Positions 52,538 through 61,691 of a stretch of DNA of 64,000 nucleotides are shown here, in pieces; the first letter of the stretch is position 1; the number at the start of each line of letters is the position of its first letter. The notes under the pieces are model-generated. The model made no database searches, was not told the origin of the DNA, and saw nothing but the letters and a program-made list of their open reading frames with translations. Both the position numbers and the translations under genes were made by a program. Source of the DNA: an uncultured Roseobacter sp. GTDB taxonomy: Bacteria; Pseudomonadota; Alphaproteobacteria; Rhodobacterales; Rhodobacteraceae. The DNA lies in contig NZ_CANLYL010000013.1 of NCBI RefSeq assembly GCF_947495275.1, positions 1-64,000 of the forward strand, given 5' to 3'.

Positions 52538-52574
52538 CGAAAAAAGGCGTGCGGACAAGCGCGCCTTTTTTTCG
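52538..52574 (+). terminator. Intrinsic terminator after rne
   Basis: CGAAAAAAGGCG pairs with CGCCTTTTTTTCG around a 12-base loop, with the U-rich run inside the right arm. Ends at the tail of the convergent TusA-like gene, so it may serve both. Confidence 0.75.
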
Positions 52575-52805
52575 TTACGCCTTGCGGATCACGTAGGTTT
52601 GTACAGGCCCGTCATCGTTCATTGAAATCAACTTGTGACCTGCCTCGGCGCAAAAATGCGGCACATCAATCACTGCGGCAGGATCATCTGCAAGGACAGT
52701 CAGGGTCTCACCACTCGCCAGCCCCTGAAGGCGTTTGCGCGCCTTGAGAACGGGCAGGGGGCATAGCAGCCCGGTTGCGTCGAGGTGGGTATTATCCTGG
52801 GTCAT
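52575..52805 (-). CDS. TusA/SirA-family sulfur carrier
   Basis: 76 aa from ATG 52805 (MTQDNTHLDATGLLCPLPVLKARKRL). The CPxP motif Cys in LLCPLPVL is the sulfur-binding residue of TusA, and the beta-alpha-beta-alpha-beta fold is clear (ETLTVLADDPAAVIDVPHFCAEAGHKL). It moves persulfide sulfur, for example to tRNA thiolation. Convergent with rne. Confidence 0.85.
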   Translation of the reverse strand: MTQDNTHLDATGLLCPLPVLKARKRLQGLASGETLTVLADDPAAVIDVPHFCAEAGHKLISMNDDGPVQTYVIRKA

Positions 52806-52897
52806 ACCGCCCAGATAAGCGTGATGTTTCAGTCTGTCCACAAGGATGTGACCAGCCGTTGCGTGACCTGTCGGCGCTTATCGGCTAGGGGATAGAT

Positions 52898-53650
52898 ATG
52901 TTTGGATTTGAAATCATCGACGCGGGCCTTCTCCCTGCCATGATCATCGCCCTCCTGGCAGGTGTGATCAGCTTTCTCAGCCCCTGCGTGCTGCCGATCG
53001 TACCCCCATATCTGGCCTATATGAGCGGGGTGTCGCTGGGGGAAATGACGGGTGAGGCGGCAGCGCGCAGGCGTGCGGTGATTGCCGCACTTTTCTTTGT
53101 GCTGGGGTTGAGTACGGTTTTTTTGATCCTCGGTTTTACCGCCTCGGCCTTCGGCGCGTTTTTCCTGCAAAATCAGGTGATTTTTTCACAGGCGGCGGGA
53201 CTTGTGGTGATCATTTTCGGGGTGCATTTTCTGGGCCTTATTCGCATTCCCTTCTTGGATCAGGAAGCGCGGCTGGATGCGGGCGACAAAGGCGGCTCCA
53301 GCTTTGGGGCCTATGTTCTGGGGCTGGCCTTTGCCTTTGGCTGGACGCCCTGTATCGGTCCGCAGCTGGGGGCGATTCTGTCGCTTGCGGCCTCTGAGGC
53401 ATCGGTGAGCCGGGGCACGCTCTTGCTGGGCATTTATGCGGCGGGTCTGGGCATTCCGTTTCTTGTCGCTGCAATGTTCATCACCCGTGCCGTTGGTGTC
53501 ATGAACCGCCTGAAACGACATATGAAAATGATCGAGCGTGTCATGGGCGGATTGCTGGTGGTTGTCGGGCTGGCGCTTGTCACAGGTGCCTTCACAACCT
53601 TCTCCTGGTGGTTGCTGGAACGTTTCCCGGCCTTGGCAACGCTGGGCTGA
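52898..53650 (+). CDS. ccdA: Cytochrome c biogenesis protein CcdA
   Basis: A 250-aa six-helix thiol-disulfide transporter. Its two redox cysteines are in FLSPCVLPIVPPYLAYMSG and FGWTPCIGPQLGAIL, the DsbD-gamma/CcdA signature. It passes electrons from cytoplasmic thioredoxin to periplasmic CcmG/thiol proteins for cytochrome c maturation. Stands next to the membrane hydrolase gene on the same strand. Confidence 0.93.
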   Translation: MFGFEIIDAGLLPAMIIALLAGVISFLSPCVLPIVPPYLAYMSGVSLGEMTGEAAARRRAVIAALFFVLGLSTVFLILGFTASAFGAFFLQNQVIFSQAAGLVVIIFGVHFLGLIRIPFLDQEARLDAGDKGGSSFGAYVLGLAFAFGWTPCIGPQLGAILSLAASEASVSRGTLLLGIYAAGLGIPFLVAAMFITRAVGVMNRLKRHMKMIERVMGGLLVVVGLALVTGAFTTFSWWLLERFPALATLG

Positions 53651-53707
53651 TCGCATTAGACTGAATTCAATCCCTGCGATGCTGCCGGGCTTGAACAAGG
53701 TCTGGCA

Positions 53708-54946
53708 ATGGGCAGCACATCTCCCACCCTCGTAAAGCACCGCAAGGTTTTCTACATCCCGGGGTATGATCCTTTTCCGCCCCGTCGGTACCGCGAGCTG
53801 TTTCGCAAGGAAAGTGCCGCTCAGGCCGCGATTTCCGGCTATCAGATCGAGATGCTTGGCGCGCTGGAGGGCGCTGCTTTTGGTTGGCGCGTTCAGGCCG
53901 AGATCGACGGGCAGAAAACCGAGAGTGAATTCGAAGTGCTGGTCTGGTCGGATATCGTCCAGAACAGTTTTCATGCGTCGATCCTGCTGACCTATGCTGC
54001 ACTGATACGTACCGCGTGGATCTATATTTCAACCGGTGCCTTGTGGCGGTTGATGCGGTTGCGAAAGGGGCCCGTTATCGCGGCCTTGTTCCCCGTTGTG
54101 GCGCTGCTTCTGCAAGCCGCAATAGCCTGGGCAATCGGGTTCCTGGGCTGGTTGGTGGTTGACGCTTTCCTCAGCACGATCTGGAACAATGGGCTGGCTG
54201 TCGGCCTTGTCGCAACAGGGGGGGCTTTCTTGTTGGCGTGGCAGACATTGCGCCTTTTCAAGAAACATGACGGCCGCATTTTTGCGCATTACCTGATGCA
54301 TGACTTTGCCCATACCGCATCGCAATATGGGGCCTACCCGACGGCATTGACCACGCGTCTGAAACGTTTTGAAGGCGCGATCGCCGGCGCGCTGGTCTCA
54401 GATGTCGACGAAGTTCTTGTGGTCGGGCATTCCTCGGGCGCGCATCTTGCGGTGACGGTGCTGGCCGCGCTGATCCGCGAAGGCCATATCCCGGCAGACG
54501 GGCCAAAGCTCGCCTTTCTGTCACTGGGGCAAGTGGTCCCGATGGTCTCTTTTTTACCCCGTGCCCATGCCCTCAGGCGCGATCTGAAATACCTGTCGAC
54601 AAGCGATCTGACATGGGTGGATGTGACGGCCCCTGGTGATGGATGTTCGTTTTCGCTTTGCGACCCGGTGGGTGTATCCGGGCAGGGCACACCGCAAAAG
54701 AAATGGCCGTTGGTGTTCTCGGCAGTCTTCACCAAAAGCCTGTCACCTGAACGCTGGCGCGCTTTGCGGTGGCGCTTCTTTAAGTTGCATTTCCAGTACC
54801 TGTGTGCTTTCGATCGGCCAAGGGACTACGATTATTTCCAGATCACCGCTGGTCCGCGCGCTCTTGCCGACCGCTACGAGGGGCGGCCCGCGTCCCGGTC
54901 GCGGATTGACCACACGGTCAGCAGATACACCTCCACCGAACCATGA
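53708..54946 (+). CDS. Membrane-anchored alpha/beta hydrolase-like protein
   Basis: A 412-aa protein. Two hydrophobic helices near residues 115-165 (AALFPVVALLLQAAIAWAIGFLGWLVV; AVGLVATGGAFLLAWQTL) sit between a cytoplasmic N-terminal part and a hydrolase domain with GHSSG (S242) in VLVVGHSSGAHLAVTVLAAL. This looks like a lipase/esterase nucleophile elbow. The substrate is unknown. The stop overlaps the P450 start (ATGA), so the two enzymes are co-made and may act on one lipid or terpenoid. Confidence 0.7.
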   Translation: MGSTSPTLVKHRKVFYIPGYDPFPPRRYRELFRKESAAQAAISGYQIEMLGALEGAAFGWRVQAEIDGQKTESEFEVLVWSDIVQNSFHASILLTYAALIRTAWIYISTGALWRLMRLRKGPVIAALFPVVALLLQAAIAWAIGFLGWLVVDAFLSTIWNNGLAVGLVATGGAFLLAWQTLRLFKKHDGRIFAHYLMHDFAHTASQYGAYPTALTTRLKRFEGAIAGALVSDVDEVLVVGHSSGAHLAVTVLAALIREGHIPADGPKLAFLSLGQVVPMVSFLPRAHALRRDLKYLSTSDLTWVDVTAPGDGCSFSLCDPVGVSGQGTPQKKWPLVFSAVFTKSLSPERWRALRWRFFKLHFQYLCAFDRPRDYDYFQITAGPRALADRYEGRPASRSRIDHTVSRYTSTEP

Positions 54947-56295
54947 CCAAACCGCCCAAACCCTCTGCGCGTGTGGGCAAAGTCCCGCTTTGGCGATATG
55001 CGCGCCTGTTCCGGCGCGACATCATCTCTGCGCAACCCGAACATCTTTACGGTGCGTGGATGGCGGAGTTTCGAACGCCGTTTTTCCACAGCTTCATGGC
55101 CAATGACCCCGAACTCATCAATCTCCTGCTGAAAGAACGCCCGGATGATTTTCCAAAATCCGATCGCGTCGGGGAAGGTCTGCGCCCTTTGCTGGGTAAC
55201 TCGGTCTTTCTGACGAATGGCGAGACGTGGAAACGCCAGAGACGGATTATTGATCCCGCTTTCGAAGGTGGACGTCTTCGCGAAACCTTCCCGGCGATCT
55301 GGCAGGCTGCGGAGGCCGCGGCCGCACGGTTCAGCGCGCATTCGGATCAGGAGATTGATGTTGAGCCCGAGGCCAGCCATGCTGCGGCTGATGTGATCTT
55401 TCGAACGCTGTTTTCAATCCCCATCGATCATCGCGTTGCACGGGATGTTTACGAGGCTTTTCAGGCCTATCAACGCAGCCAGCCCATTTTGAACATCGCG
55501 GCTTTCATGCCCTTGCCCCGTTGGATGCCGCGCGGGTTTCGCCGCACGACCAAGCGGAGTGCGCTGCAAATCCGACGACTGATCCGGGAGATCACGCAAC
55601 AGCGGCAAAGGGAAATTGATGCGGGAAATGCACCGCAGGATCTGGCGACCAAGATCATGACAACGGCTGATCCTGAGACCGGCAACACCTTCGACGTCGA
55701 TGAAATGGTTGACCAGGTCGCGATTTTCTTTCTGGCAGGGCATGAAACCAGCGCGTCGTCCCTTGCCTGGTCTCTCTATCTTTTGGCGCTTTTCCCGGAT
55801 TGGCAGGACCGTGTCGCTGAGGAAGCCCAAGCCCTTGGGGAATGTGATTTCGGCGTTTTGTCGAAGCTGCGAATAACGCGCGATGTGTTTCGCGAGACCT
55901 TGAGGCTCTACCCGCCGGTGCCGATGATGGTGCGCGAGGCGCAGAAAGAGGAAACATTGCGCAAACGCGCTGCACCACGGGGTGCGCAACTGGTGATGAG
56001 CCAATGGCATTTGCACCGGCACACGCGCCTCTGGGATGCCCCGGATGATTTTAAGCCCGACCGCTGGCAAACCGAGAATGGACAGGCCTGTGCACGCAAT
56101 GCCTACATTCCTTTCAGTGCCGGTCCGCGTGTGTGCCCGGGGGCGGGCTTTGCGATGATCGAGGGGGTGTTGATGCTTGCTCATATTCTGCGTGATTACC
56201 GGGTGGTGCTGACCGATCATCCAACGCCCGTACCGGTGGCACATTTAACGGTCAGATCGCGTGATGGCATCTGGTTGCGCATTGTCCGGCGCTAA
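54943..56295 (+). CDS. Cytochrome P450
   Basis: A 450-aa soluble monooxygenase. I-helix FLAGHETSASSL, K-helix ETLRLYPPVP (ExxR), and heme-binding loop FSAGPRVCPGAGFAMIE with C398 as the thiolate ligand. Of the class close to CYP102/CYP4-like or bacterial fatty acid and terpene P450s; the redox partner is not adjacent. It is translationally coupled to the membrane hydrolase. Confidence 0.92.
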   Translation: MTKPPKPSARVGKVPLWRYARLFRRDIISAQPEHLYGAWMAEFRTPFFHSFMANDPELINLLLKERPDDFPKSDRVGEGLRPLLGNSVFLTNGETWKRQRRIIDPAFEGGRLRETFPAIWQAAEAAAARFSAHSDQEIDVEPEASHAAADVIFRTLFSIPIDHRVARDVYEAFQAYQRSQPILNIAAFMPLPRWMPRGFRRTTKRSALQIRRLIREITQQRQREIDAGNAPQDLATKIMTTADPETGNTFDVDEMVDQVAIFFLAGHETSASSLAWSLYLLALFPDWQDRVAEEAQALGECDFGVLSKLRITRDVFRETLRLYPPVPMMVREAQKEETLRKRAAPRGAQLVMSQWHLHRHTRLWDAPDDFKPDRWQTENGQACARNAYIPFSAGPRVCPGAGFAMIEGVLMLAHILRDYRVVLTDHPTPVPVAHLTVRSRDGIWLRIVRR

Positions 56296-56361
56296 CATGT
56301 ACCATCCGTTGCCGGACTGTTCTAAAGAAGGCCAAGGGGCGGAATCAGAAGGAAAAAGACC

Positions 56362-57252
56362 ATGTCAGACCAAGCTGCAATGCGCGAGCAAATGAAATCA
56401 GGTGCAGGCTTTATCGCCGCATTGGATCAGTCTGGCGGTTCAACACCGAAAGCGCTGAGCCTCTATGGTGTGGAGCCTTCGGATTATTCTGGCGATGATG
56501 AAATGTTCCGCGCCATGCACGATATGCGCGCCCGGATCATTCTGGCGGAGGATTTTACCAAGGCCAAGGTCATCGGCGCGATCCTCTTTGAGCGCACGAT
56601 GCATGACACGATCAATGGCACGCCGGTGGCGGACTTGTTGTGGAACCAGCGCGGCGTTGTCCCTTTCCTGAAAATCGACAAAGGTCTCGAAGAGCAGGCC
56701 GACGGTGTGCAGTTGATGAAACCGATGCCGGGGCTCGAAGATGTTCTGACCACGGCACAGGCGAAAGGCATCTTTGGCACCAAGGAGCGTTCAGTGATCC
56801 ACGAAGCAAACGCCAAGGGCATTGCCGATATTGTTGCTCAGCAATTTGAAGTGGGGCAAACGGTGACGGGCGCCGGGCTTGTTCCGATCCTGGAGCCTGA
56901 GGTCAACATCCATTCAGACACCAAAGGTGAGGCGGAGACCTTGCTGGAAGGTGAAATTGCCAGGTATCTCGACACGCTGGATGACGGCGTGGACATCATG
57001 CTCAAACTCACGCTGCCGGATCAACCTGGTCTCTATGATGGTCTGGCCGCACACCCACGCGTCCTGCGTGTCGTCGCCTTGTCGGGCGGGTATTCGACGG
57101 ACGAAGCCTCTGCCAAGCTCGCAGAAAACAAGCACATGATCGCCAGCTTCAGCCGCGCGCTGACTGAAGGGTTGAACGTGCGGATGTCAGATAGCGAATT
57201 TAACGCGGCTCTGGGTGGGAATATCGACAAGATCTATCGCGCGTCGGTCTGA
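56362..57252 (+). CDS. fda: Fructose-bisphosphate aldolase class I
   Basis: A Schiff-base aldolase of glycolysis/gluconeogenesis, 296 aa, the length of bacterial class I enzymes. MREQMKSGAGFIAALDQSGGSTPKALSLYG is the typical start. LPLDKGLEE-like FLKIDKGLEEQADGVQLMKPMPGLEDVL and DIMLKLTLPDQPGLY contain the Schiff-base Lys region. AAGGAAAA precedes the ATG. Confidence 0.92.
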   Translation: MSDQAAMREQMKSGAGFIAALDQSGGSTPKALSLYGVEPSDYSGDDEMFRAMHDMRARIILAEDFTKAKVIGAILFERTMHDTINGTPVADLLWNQRGVVPFLKIDKGLEEQADGVQLMKPMPGLEDVLTTAQAKGIFGTKERSVIHEANAKGIADIVAQQFEVGQTVTGAGLVPILEPEVNIHSDTKGEAETLLEGEIARYLDTLDDGVDIMLKLTLPDQPGLYDGLAAHPRVLRVVALSGGYSTDEASAKLAENKHMIASFSRALTEGLNVRMSDSEFNAALGGNIDKIYRASV

Positions 57253-57479
57253 GACCCCGCCAAACGGTCTTGTAGATTGCGCAGCACATAGAGACGGATC
57301 GCGGAGGCCAATCCCATGTCGCTCCCGCGATCTACATCAATTTCAGCCACTAGCGCATTGATTGGAAGTGATTTTTCTGCTGCCAGATCACGTAGGGCCC
57401 GCCAGAATTCATCCTCCAGAGATATTGAGGTTCGGTGCCCTTTTAAGGTCACCGAGTGTTTGACGGGCCGACCGCTCAT
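57234..57479 (-). CDS. Ribbon-helix-helix domain protein
   Basis: An 81-aa protein with the RHH_4 pattern: HSVTLKGHRTSISLEDEFWRALRDLAAEKSLPINALVAEID, then SAIRLYVLRNLQ. Small DNA-binding or partner-binding protein conserved in Rhodobacterales. Its end overlaps the aldolase end by 19 bases (convergent), and its start overlaps the DUF4169 stop (ATGA). Confidence 0.85.
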   Translation of the reverse strand: MSGRPVKHSVTLKGHRTSISLEDEFWRALRDLAAEKSLPINALVAEIDVDRGSDMGLASAIRLYVLRNLQDRLAGSQTDAR

Positions 57480-57652
57480 GTCTCGCGTTTGTGAGCGTCC
57501 AGATTGCGCGCGATTTTCTCCGCTTTGGCCTTGAGCGCTGCTTTTTGCGCTTTGGTCTGTCCGAAGGCCACCGCGTTCTCATCCGCCCGCGCCCTGCGTG
57601 AGGCGCGGTTGCGTTCTTTTTTTACTTTGTTGAGATTGATGGGCGTGCTCAT
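57476..57652 (-). CDS. DUF4169 protein
   Basis: A 58-aa, very basic and Ala-rich protein ([19 protein letters not shown], then [22 protein letters not shown]). It was read directly from the sequence. Start overlaps the fumC stop and stop overlaps the RHH start, so fumC-DUF4169-RHH is one translationally coupled operon. The RHH/DUF4169 pairing is common in alphaproteobacteria; function unknown. Confidence 0.8.
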   Translation of the reverse strand: MSTPINLNKVKKERNRASRRARADENAVAFGQTKAQKAALKAKAEKIARNLDAHKRET

Positions 57653-59040
57653 TTGGGTCCGATCATGTTTTCCGGGCGCACAACGCGCTCGAAAGTTTCC
57701 GCGTCAACAAATCCCAGCGCAATCGCCTCTTCTTTCAGGGTCGTGCCGTTTTTATGCGCGGTTTTGGCAACCTTGGTCGCATTGTCATAGCCGATTTCCG
57801 GTGCAAGTGCAGTGACCAGCATCAGGCTTTCGCGCATCAACCTTTCGATCCTGTCCGCATCGGCTTTCAGGCCAACCACGAGATTGTCCGTAAAGGCCGA
57901 GGCTGCATCCCCCAGAAGTTGCATGGATTGCAACACGTTATAGGCCATCATGGGCTTGTAGACGTTAAGTTCGAAATGCCCCTGGCTCCCCGCAAAGCCG
58001 ACGGCGGCATCATTGCCGAACACATGGGCGCAGACCTGCGTCAGGGCTTCGCATTGTGTGGGGTTCACCTTGCCCGGCATGATCGACGAGCCCGGCTCAT
58101 TCTCCGGCAGGACCAGTTCTCCCAACCCGCAACGCGGGCCAGACCCCAGCAGGCGGACGTCATTGGCGATCTTGAACAAAGAGGCCGCGACCGTCTTCAA
58201 AGCGCCCGAGATTTCGACCATGGCGTCATGGGCGGCAAGCGCTTCGAATTTATTGGGCGCGGTCACAAAGGGCAGGCCGGTGATCTCCGCCATATTCCGG
58301 GCAACTGTCACATCCCAGCCCTTGGGGGTGTTCAGACCGGTGCCCACCGCAGTGCCCCCTTGCGCAAGTTCATAGATGCGGCCCAAACCATCCTTCACGC
58401 GCTGGATACCCATGGCGACCTGATGGCTGTAGCCCGAAAATTCCTGGCTGAGCGTAAGGGGTGTGGCGTCCTGGGTGTGCGTGCGTCCGATCTTGATGAT
58501 ACCGTCGAATTCGGCGACCTTGGCCTCCAGCGCGCGGTGCAGTTTTTCCAGGCCCGGCAGCAACACGTCATGCGCGGTCATTGCCGCGGAAATATGCATT
58601 GCCGTGGGAAAGGTGTCGTTGGACGACTGGCCCATATTGCAGTGATCGTTCGGGTGCACGGGGTCTTTCGATCCAATCTCACCGCCCAGAATTTCAATCG
58701 CGCGGTTGGCGATCACCTCGTTGGCGTTCATGTTCGACTGGGTGCCGGAACCCGTCTGCCAGACCACGAGCGGGAAGTTGTCGTCGAATTTGCCTTCGAT
58801 CACTTCGCCAGCGGCCTGCACGATGGCATTGCCGCGATCCGTGTCGAGTTTGCCCAAAGCGATGTTGGCCTGGGCGCAGGCTTTTTTGATCACGCCCAAT
58901 GCGCGCACTACTGCGACGGGTTGTTTTTCCCAGCCAATCGGGAAATTTATGATCGAGCGTTGGGTCTGCGCGCCCCAATATTTGTCCGCGGGCACTTCAA
59001 GGGGGCCAAAGCTGTCGGTTTCAGTGCGGGTCGCTGACAT
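57649..59040 (-). CDS. fumC: Class II fumarate hydratase
   Basis: Interconverts fumarate and malate in the TCA cycle. 463 aa from ATG 59040 (GGAG upstream). The first residues ([29 protein letters not shown]) align with E. coli FumC. Signature [16 protein letters not shown] and [21 protein letters not shown] are present. Iron-independent and oxygen-stable. Confidence 0.96.
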   Translation of the reverse strand: MSATRTETDSFGPLEVPADKYWGAQTQRSIINFPIGWEKQPVAVVRALGVIKKACAQANIALGKLDTDRGNAIVQAAGEVIEGKFDDNFPLVVWQTGSGTQSNMNANEVIANRAIEILGGEIGSKDPVHPNDHCNMGQSSNDTFPTAMHISAAMTAHDVLLPGLEKLHRALEAKVAEFDGIIKIGRTHTQDATPLTLSQEFSGYSHQVAMGIQRVKDGLGRIYELAQGGTAVGTGLNTPKGWDVTVARNMAEITGLPFVTAPNKFEALAAHDAMVEISGALKTVAASLFKIANDVRLLGSGPRCGLGELVLPENEPGSSIMPGKVNPTQCEALTQVCAHVFGNDAAVGFAGSQGHFELNVYKPMMAYNVLQSMQLLGDAASAFTDNLVVGLKADADRIERLMRESLMLVTALAPEIGYDNATKVAKTAHKNGTTLKEEAIALGFVDAETFERVVRPENMIGPK

Positions 59041-59218
59041 AATATGCTCCGTCATTTGAGTTACCTGCGGTTTACAGTTGCCGGCAGGGCCGTGCAACTG
59101 AGCATTGACGATATCTTTGAAAATGCCCCCTTCGGGTGGATCTGGTCTGTCCAACAGGTGTCATCTGTCGTTGAATAGCTGGTGTGGGGTGCTATCTTGA
59201 AGAGAAGGAGGCAGGGCG

Positions 59219-59830
59219 ATGTCAGACCTCCGTTCAGTCGTCGACAAAAGGTCCGTCATCATGATTTCACAGCCACGCACGATCAGAGCCCAGCTCGCAC
59301 TTTGGCAGGCTCTGTGCTGCATTCTGGTGGCGGGGGTGATGCTGACCGCTAATATGGCGCAGGCCGATATTTCCCGATTTGTCGGGGCTTACAAAGGGTC
59401 GGCGGAAGTGACGTCGGCGGATGGCACCAAACGGCACAGGGACATGGACGTCGAAGTTACCCAAACCTCTGACGGTTTTCGGGTGGACTGGACATCGACG
59501 ACTTATCGGCCCAATGGCACGGCCAAAGAGAAATCCTACTCCATCGAATTTGTCCCGTCAGACCGGGGGGATGTTTATGCATCGGCAATGAAACGCAACG
59601 TTTTTGGCCATGATGTACAGCTCGATCCGATGAAGGGGGAACCCTATGTCTGGAGCCGGATCAATGGCGATACCCTCAGCGTCTATTCGTTGTTCGTGGC
59701 GGAGGATGGAGGCTATGAGATTCAGCAATTCAACCGCACGCTGGCAGAGGGCGGGCTACAGCTGGATTATCAAAGCGTGCGCAATGGTGAAATCCAGCGC
59801 ACGGTTTCCACATTCCTGACCAAGCAGTAG
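59219..59830 (+). CDS. Secreted protein of unknown function
   Basis: A 203-aa product. AAGGAGG precedes ATG 59219; a signal peptide follows a basic n-region (RAQLALWQALCCILVAGVMLTANMAQA). The mature part is beta-rich (SRFVGAYKGSAEVTSADGTKRHRDMDVEVTQTSDGFRVDWTSTTY), lipocalin-like. Convergent with sspB (4 bp apart). No family is recognised. Confidence 0.7.
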   Translation: MSDLRSVVDKRSVIMISQPRTIRAQLALWQALCCILVAGVMLTANMAQADISRFVGAYKGSAEVTSADGTKRHRDMDVEVTQTSDGFRVDWTSTTYRPNGTAKEKSYSIEFVPSDRGDVYASAMKRNVFGHDVQLDPMKGEPYVWSRINGDTLSVYSLFVAEDGGYEIQQFNRTLAEGGLQLDYQSVRNGEIQRTVSTFLTKQ

Positions 59831-59833
59831 CGG

Positions 59834-60352
59834 CTATTTTCTGAAGCTGTCCAAAGAAACGATTTCTGCGTCTTTTGCATCATCTTCGCTGGATTCTTCC
59901 GCGTCATGGGTTCTGGTTTTCGAAGCAGGCTGCACCGCCGGGACGGAGGCGGTTGTCGTGGGGACCAGATCGGTTGGCCCGATGTTTTCGTCCTCATCCT
60001 CTTGGGTCTCAAAACGCAGGCCGAACTCAACGGAGGGGTCGACGAAGGTTTTGATCGCATCGTAAGGAATAAACAGCGGCTCCGGCGCGTCGCCAAAGTT
60101 CAACGTTACAGAGAAGCCGTCATCGCCCACATCCAGATTGTCGTACCAGTGCTGCATCACAACCGTCATCTCACCGGGGTAGCGATCGGACAACCAGTCG
60201 GCCAACTCGGCATCCGGATGGCTGGTGTCAAAAGTGATGAAGAAATGGTGCGCGCCCGGAAGACCGTTTTCAGAGACATCTCGCAGCACTTTTTGAATCA
60301 GACCACGCATGGCCTCATGCATCAGGTTACCATAATCAATGCTGCGGCTCAT
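59834..60352 (-). CDS. sspB: SspB-like ClpXP adaptor
   Basis: 172 aa from ATG 60352 (AGAGGA upstream); the frame open to 60460 is not used. LMHEAMRGLIQKVLRDVSENGLPGAHHFFITFDT and MTVVMQHWYDNLDV match alphaproteobacterial SspB, which binds ssrA-tagged proteins for ClpXP. The tail is acidic and disordered, ending in a hydrophobic ClpX-binding-like IVSLDSFRK. The ssrA gene is 2.3 kb away. Confidence 0.9.
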   Translation of the reverse strand: MSRSIDYGNLMHEAMRGLIQKVLRDVSENGLPGAHHFFITFDTSHPDAELADWLSDRYPGEMTVVMQHWYDNLDVGDDGFSVTLNFGDAPEPLFIPYDAIKTFVDPSVEFGLRFETQEDEDENIGPTDLVPTTTASVPAVQPASKTRTHDAEESSEDDAKDAEIVSLDSFRK

Positions 60353-60443
60353 CGTGATCCTCTGAGCTAAGGGTGATCGGTGGTTAAAGCATAACCGATT
60401 CCCGCTCAGAGGAAAGAGGTTGCAGACCGAAATCGGCCTTGCC

Positions 60444-61691
60444 TCAAAGAACGCCGACACAAAGGCCGGCGATGGCCAGGATGAAGAGGCTCTCCACCAT
60501 CCCCCGTTTCAGCCAAAGCAGCAGCGCGGCAGCCAGAAACGTGAGCGCCAGGGCGCGCAAGTCGAGAGAGGTCATGTCGGGCAGGGGGGCAGCGGTCCAG
60601 CCTCCCGTGTCAACCCGGTCAAAGAGCACATGGACCGCAAACCAGATCGTCAGATTGAGAATGACGCCGACAACCGCCGCGGTGATGGCATTGAGGGCGG
60701 AGGAAAGCCGCGGTTTCGCCGCGATCCTGTCCAGATAGGGACCTGCCAGAAAAATCCATAGAAAGCAGGGGGTGAATGTCACCCACAAGGCCACTGACCC
60801 GGCCGCGACAGCCAATCCGACCCCGCCTTTTGCAAAGCCTGCAAGCAGGGCGACGAATTCGGTCACAAGGATGAGAGGCCCCGGTGTGGTTTCTGCCAGT
60901 CCAAGCGCGTCAATCATTTCGGCGGTGCTGATCCAGCCGAAATCCTGCACCACCGTTTGGGTCATGTAGGCCAGAACAGCGTAGGCCCCGCCAAAGGTCA
61001 CAACCGCCAGTTTCGAGAAAAACAGCGCGATCTGGCTCAGGAATGCGTGATCCATGAACCAGAGAGCCAGCACGGGCGCGCTCCATAATCCGCCCCAGAT
61101 CAGCAGCGTCTGCAATGTATTGGGCGGGCGGGTATGGACGATGGTCTCTTGTGTCTCGGCAGATTTGCGCATGGCGAAACCGTATAATCCTGCCGCGATC
61201 ACGATCAGCGGAAAGGGCAGCCCAAGGAAATAAAGTGCGACAAAGGCGGACCCTGCGAGCAGGAGAGCGTCCCGCCCTGTCAGGGCCTTGCGAGAGACTT
61301 TCAAAAGCGCTTGAAGAACGATGATGATCACTGCCGCCTTGATCCCTTCGAAGGCGGCCTGAACCAGCGGTACCTGTCCGTAAAGCGCATAGCCCAATGC
61401 CAGACAGAGAATAACAAGGGCACCGGGTACCACAAAGAGCAGACCCGCGATCAGCCCGCCAAAGGTGCCGCGCAATCGCCAGCCTGCATAGGTCGCAAGC
61501 TGCATAGCTTCGGGGCCGGGCAGCAACATGCACAAGGACAGAGCGCGCAGATAGCTCTCTTCGCTGAGCCACGGGCGGTTTTCGACCAGTTCGCGGTGCA
61601 TTAGCGCGATCTGTGCGGCAGGTCCTCCGAACGACAGCAAACCAATGCGCCCGAAAACACGGATCATCTCGGCAGTTGATGGGGCGTTCAT
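60444..61691 (-). CDS. chrA: Chromate transporter ChrA
   Basis: A 415-aa inner-membrane protein with two tandem Chromate_transp domains (each about six helices). FGRIGLLSFGGPAAQIALMHRELV and LKLAVVTFGGAYAVLAYMTQTVVQDF are the duplicated N-terminal signatures; ALGLAETTPGPLILVTEFVALLAGF is also typical. Exports chromate. Start overlaps the upstream gene's end (ATGA). Confidence 0.93.
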   Translation of the reverse strand: MNAPSTAEMIRVFGRIGLLSFGGPAAQIALMHRELVENRPWLSEESYLRALSLCMLLPGPEAMQLATYAGWRLRGTFGGLIAGLLFVVPGALVILCLALGYALYGQVPLVQAAFEGIKAAVIIIVLQALLKVSRKALTGRDALLLAGSAFVALYFLGLPFPLIVIAAGLYGFAMRKSAETQETIVHTRPPNTLQTLLIWGGLWSAPVLALWFMDHAFLSQIALFFSKLAVVTFGGAYAVLAYMTQTVVQDFGWISTAEMIDALGLAETTPGPLILVTEFVALLAGFAKGGVGLAVAAGSVALWVTFTPCFLWIFLAGPYLDRIAAKPRLSSALNAITAAVVGVILNLTIWFAVHVLFDRVDTGGWTAAPLPDMTSLDLRALALTFLAAALLLWLKRGMVESLFILAIAGLCVGVL

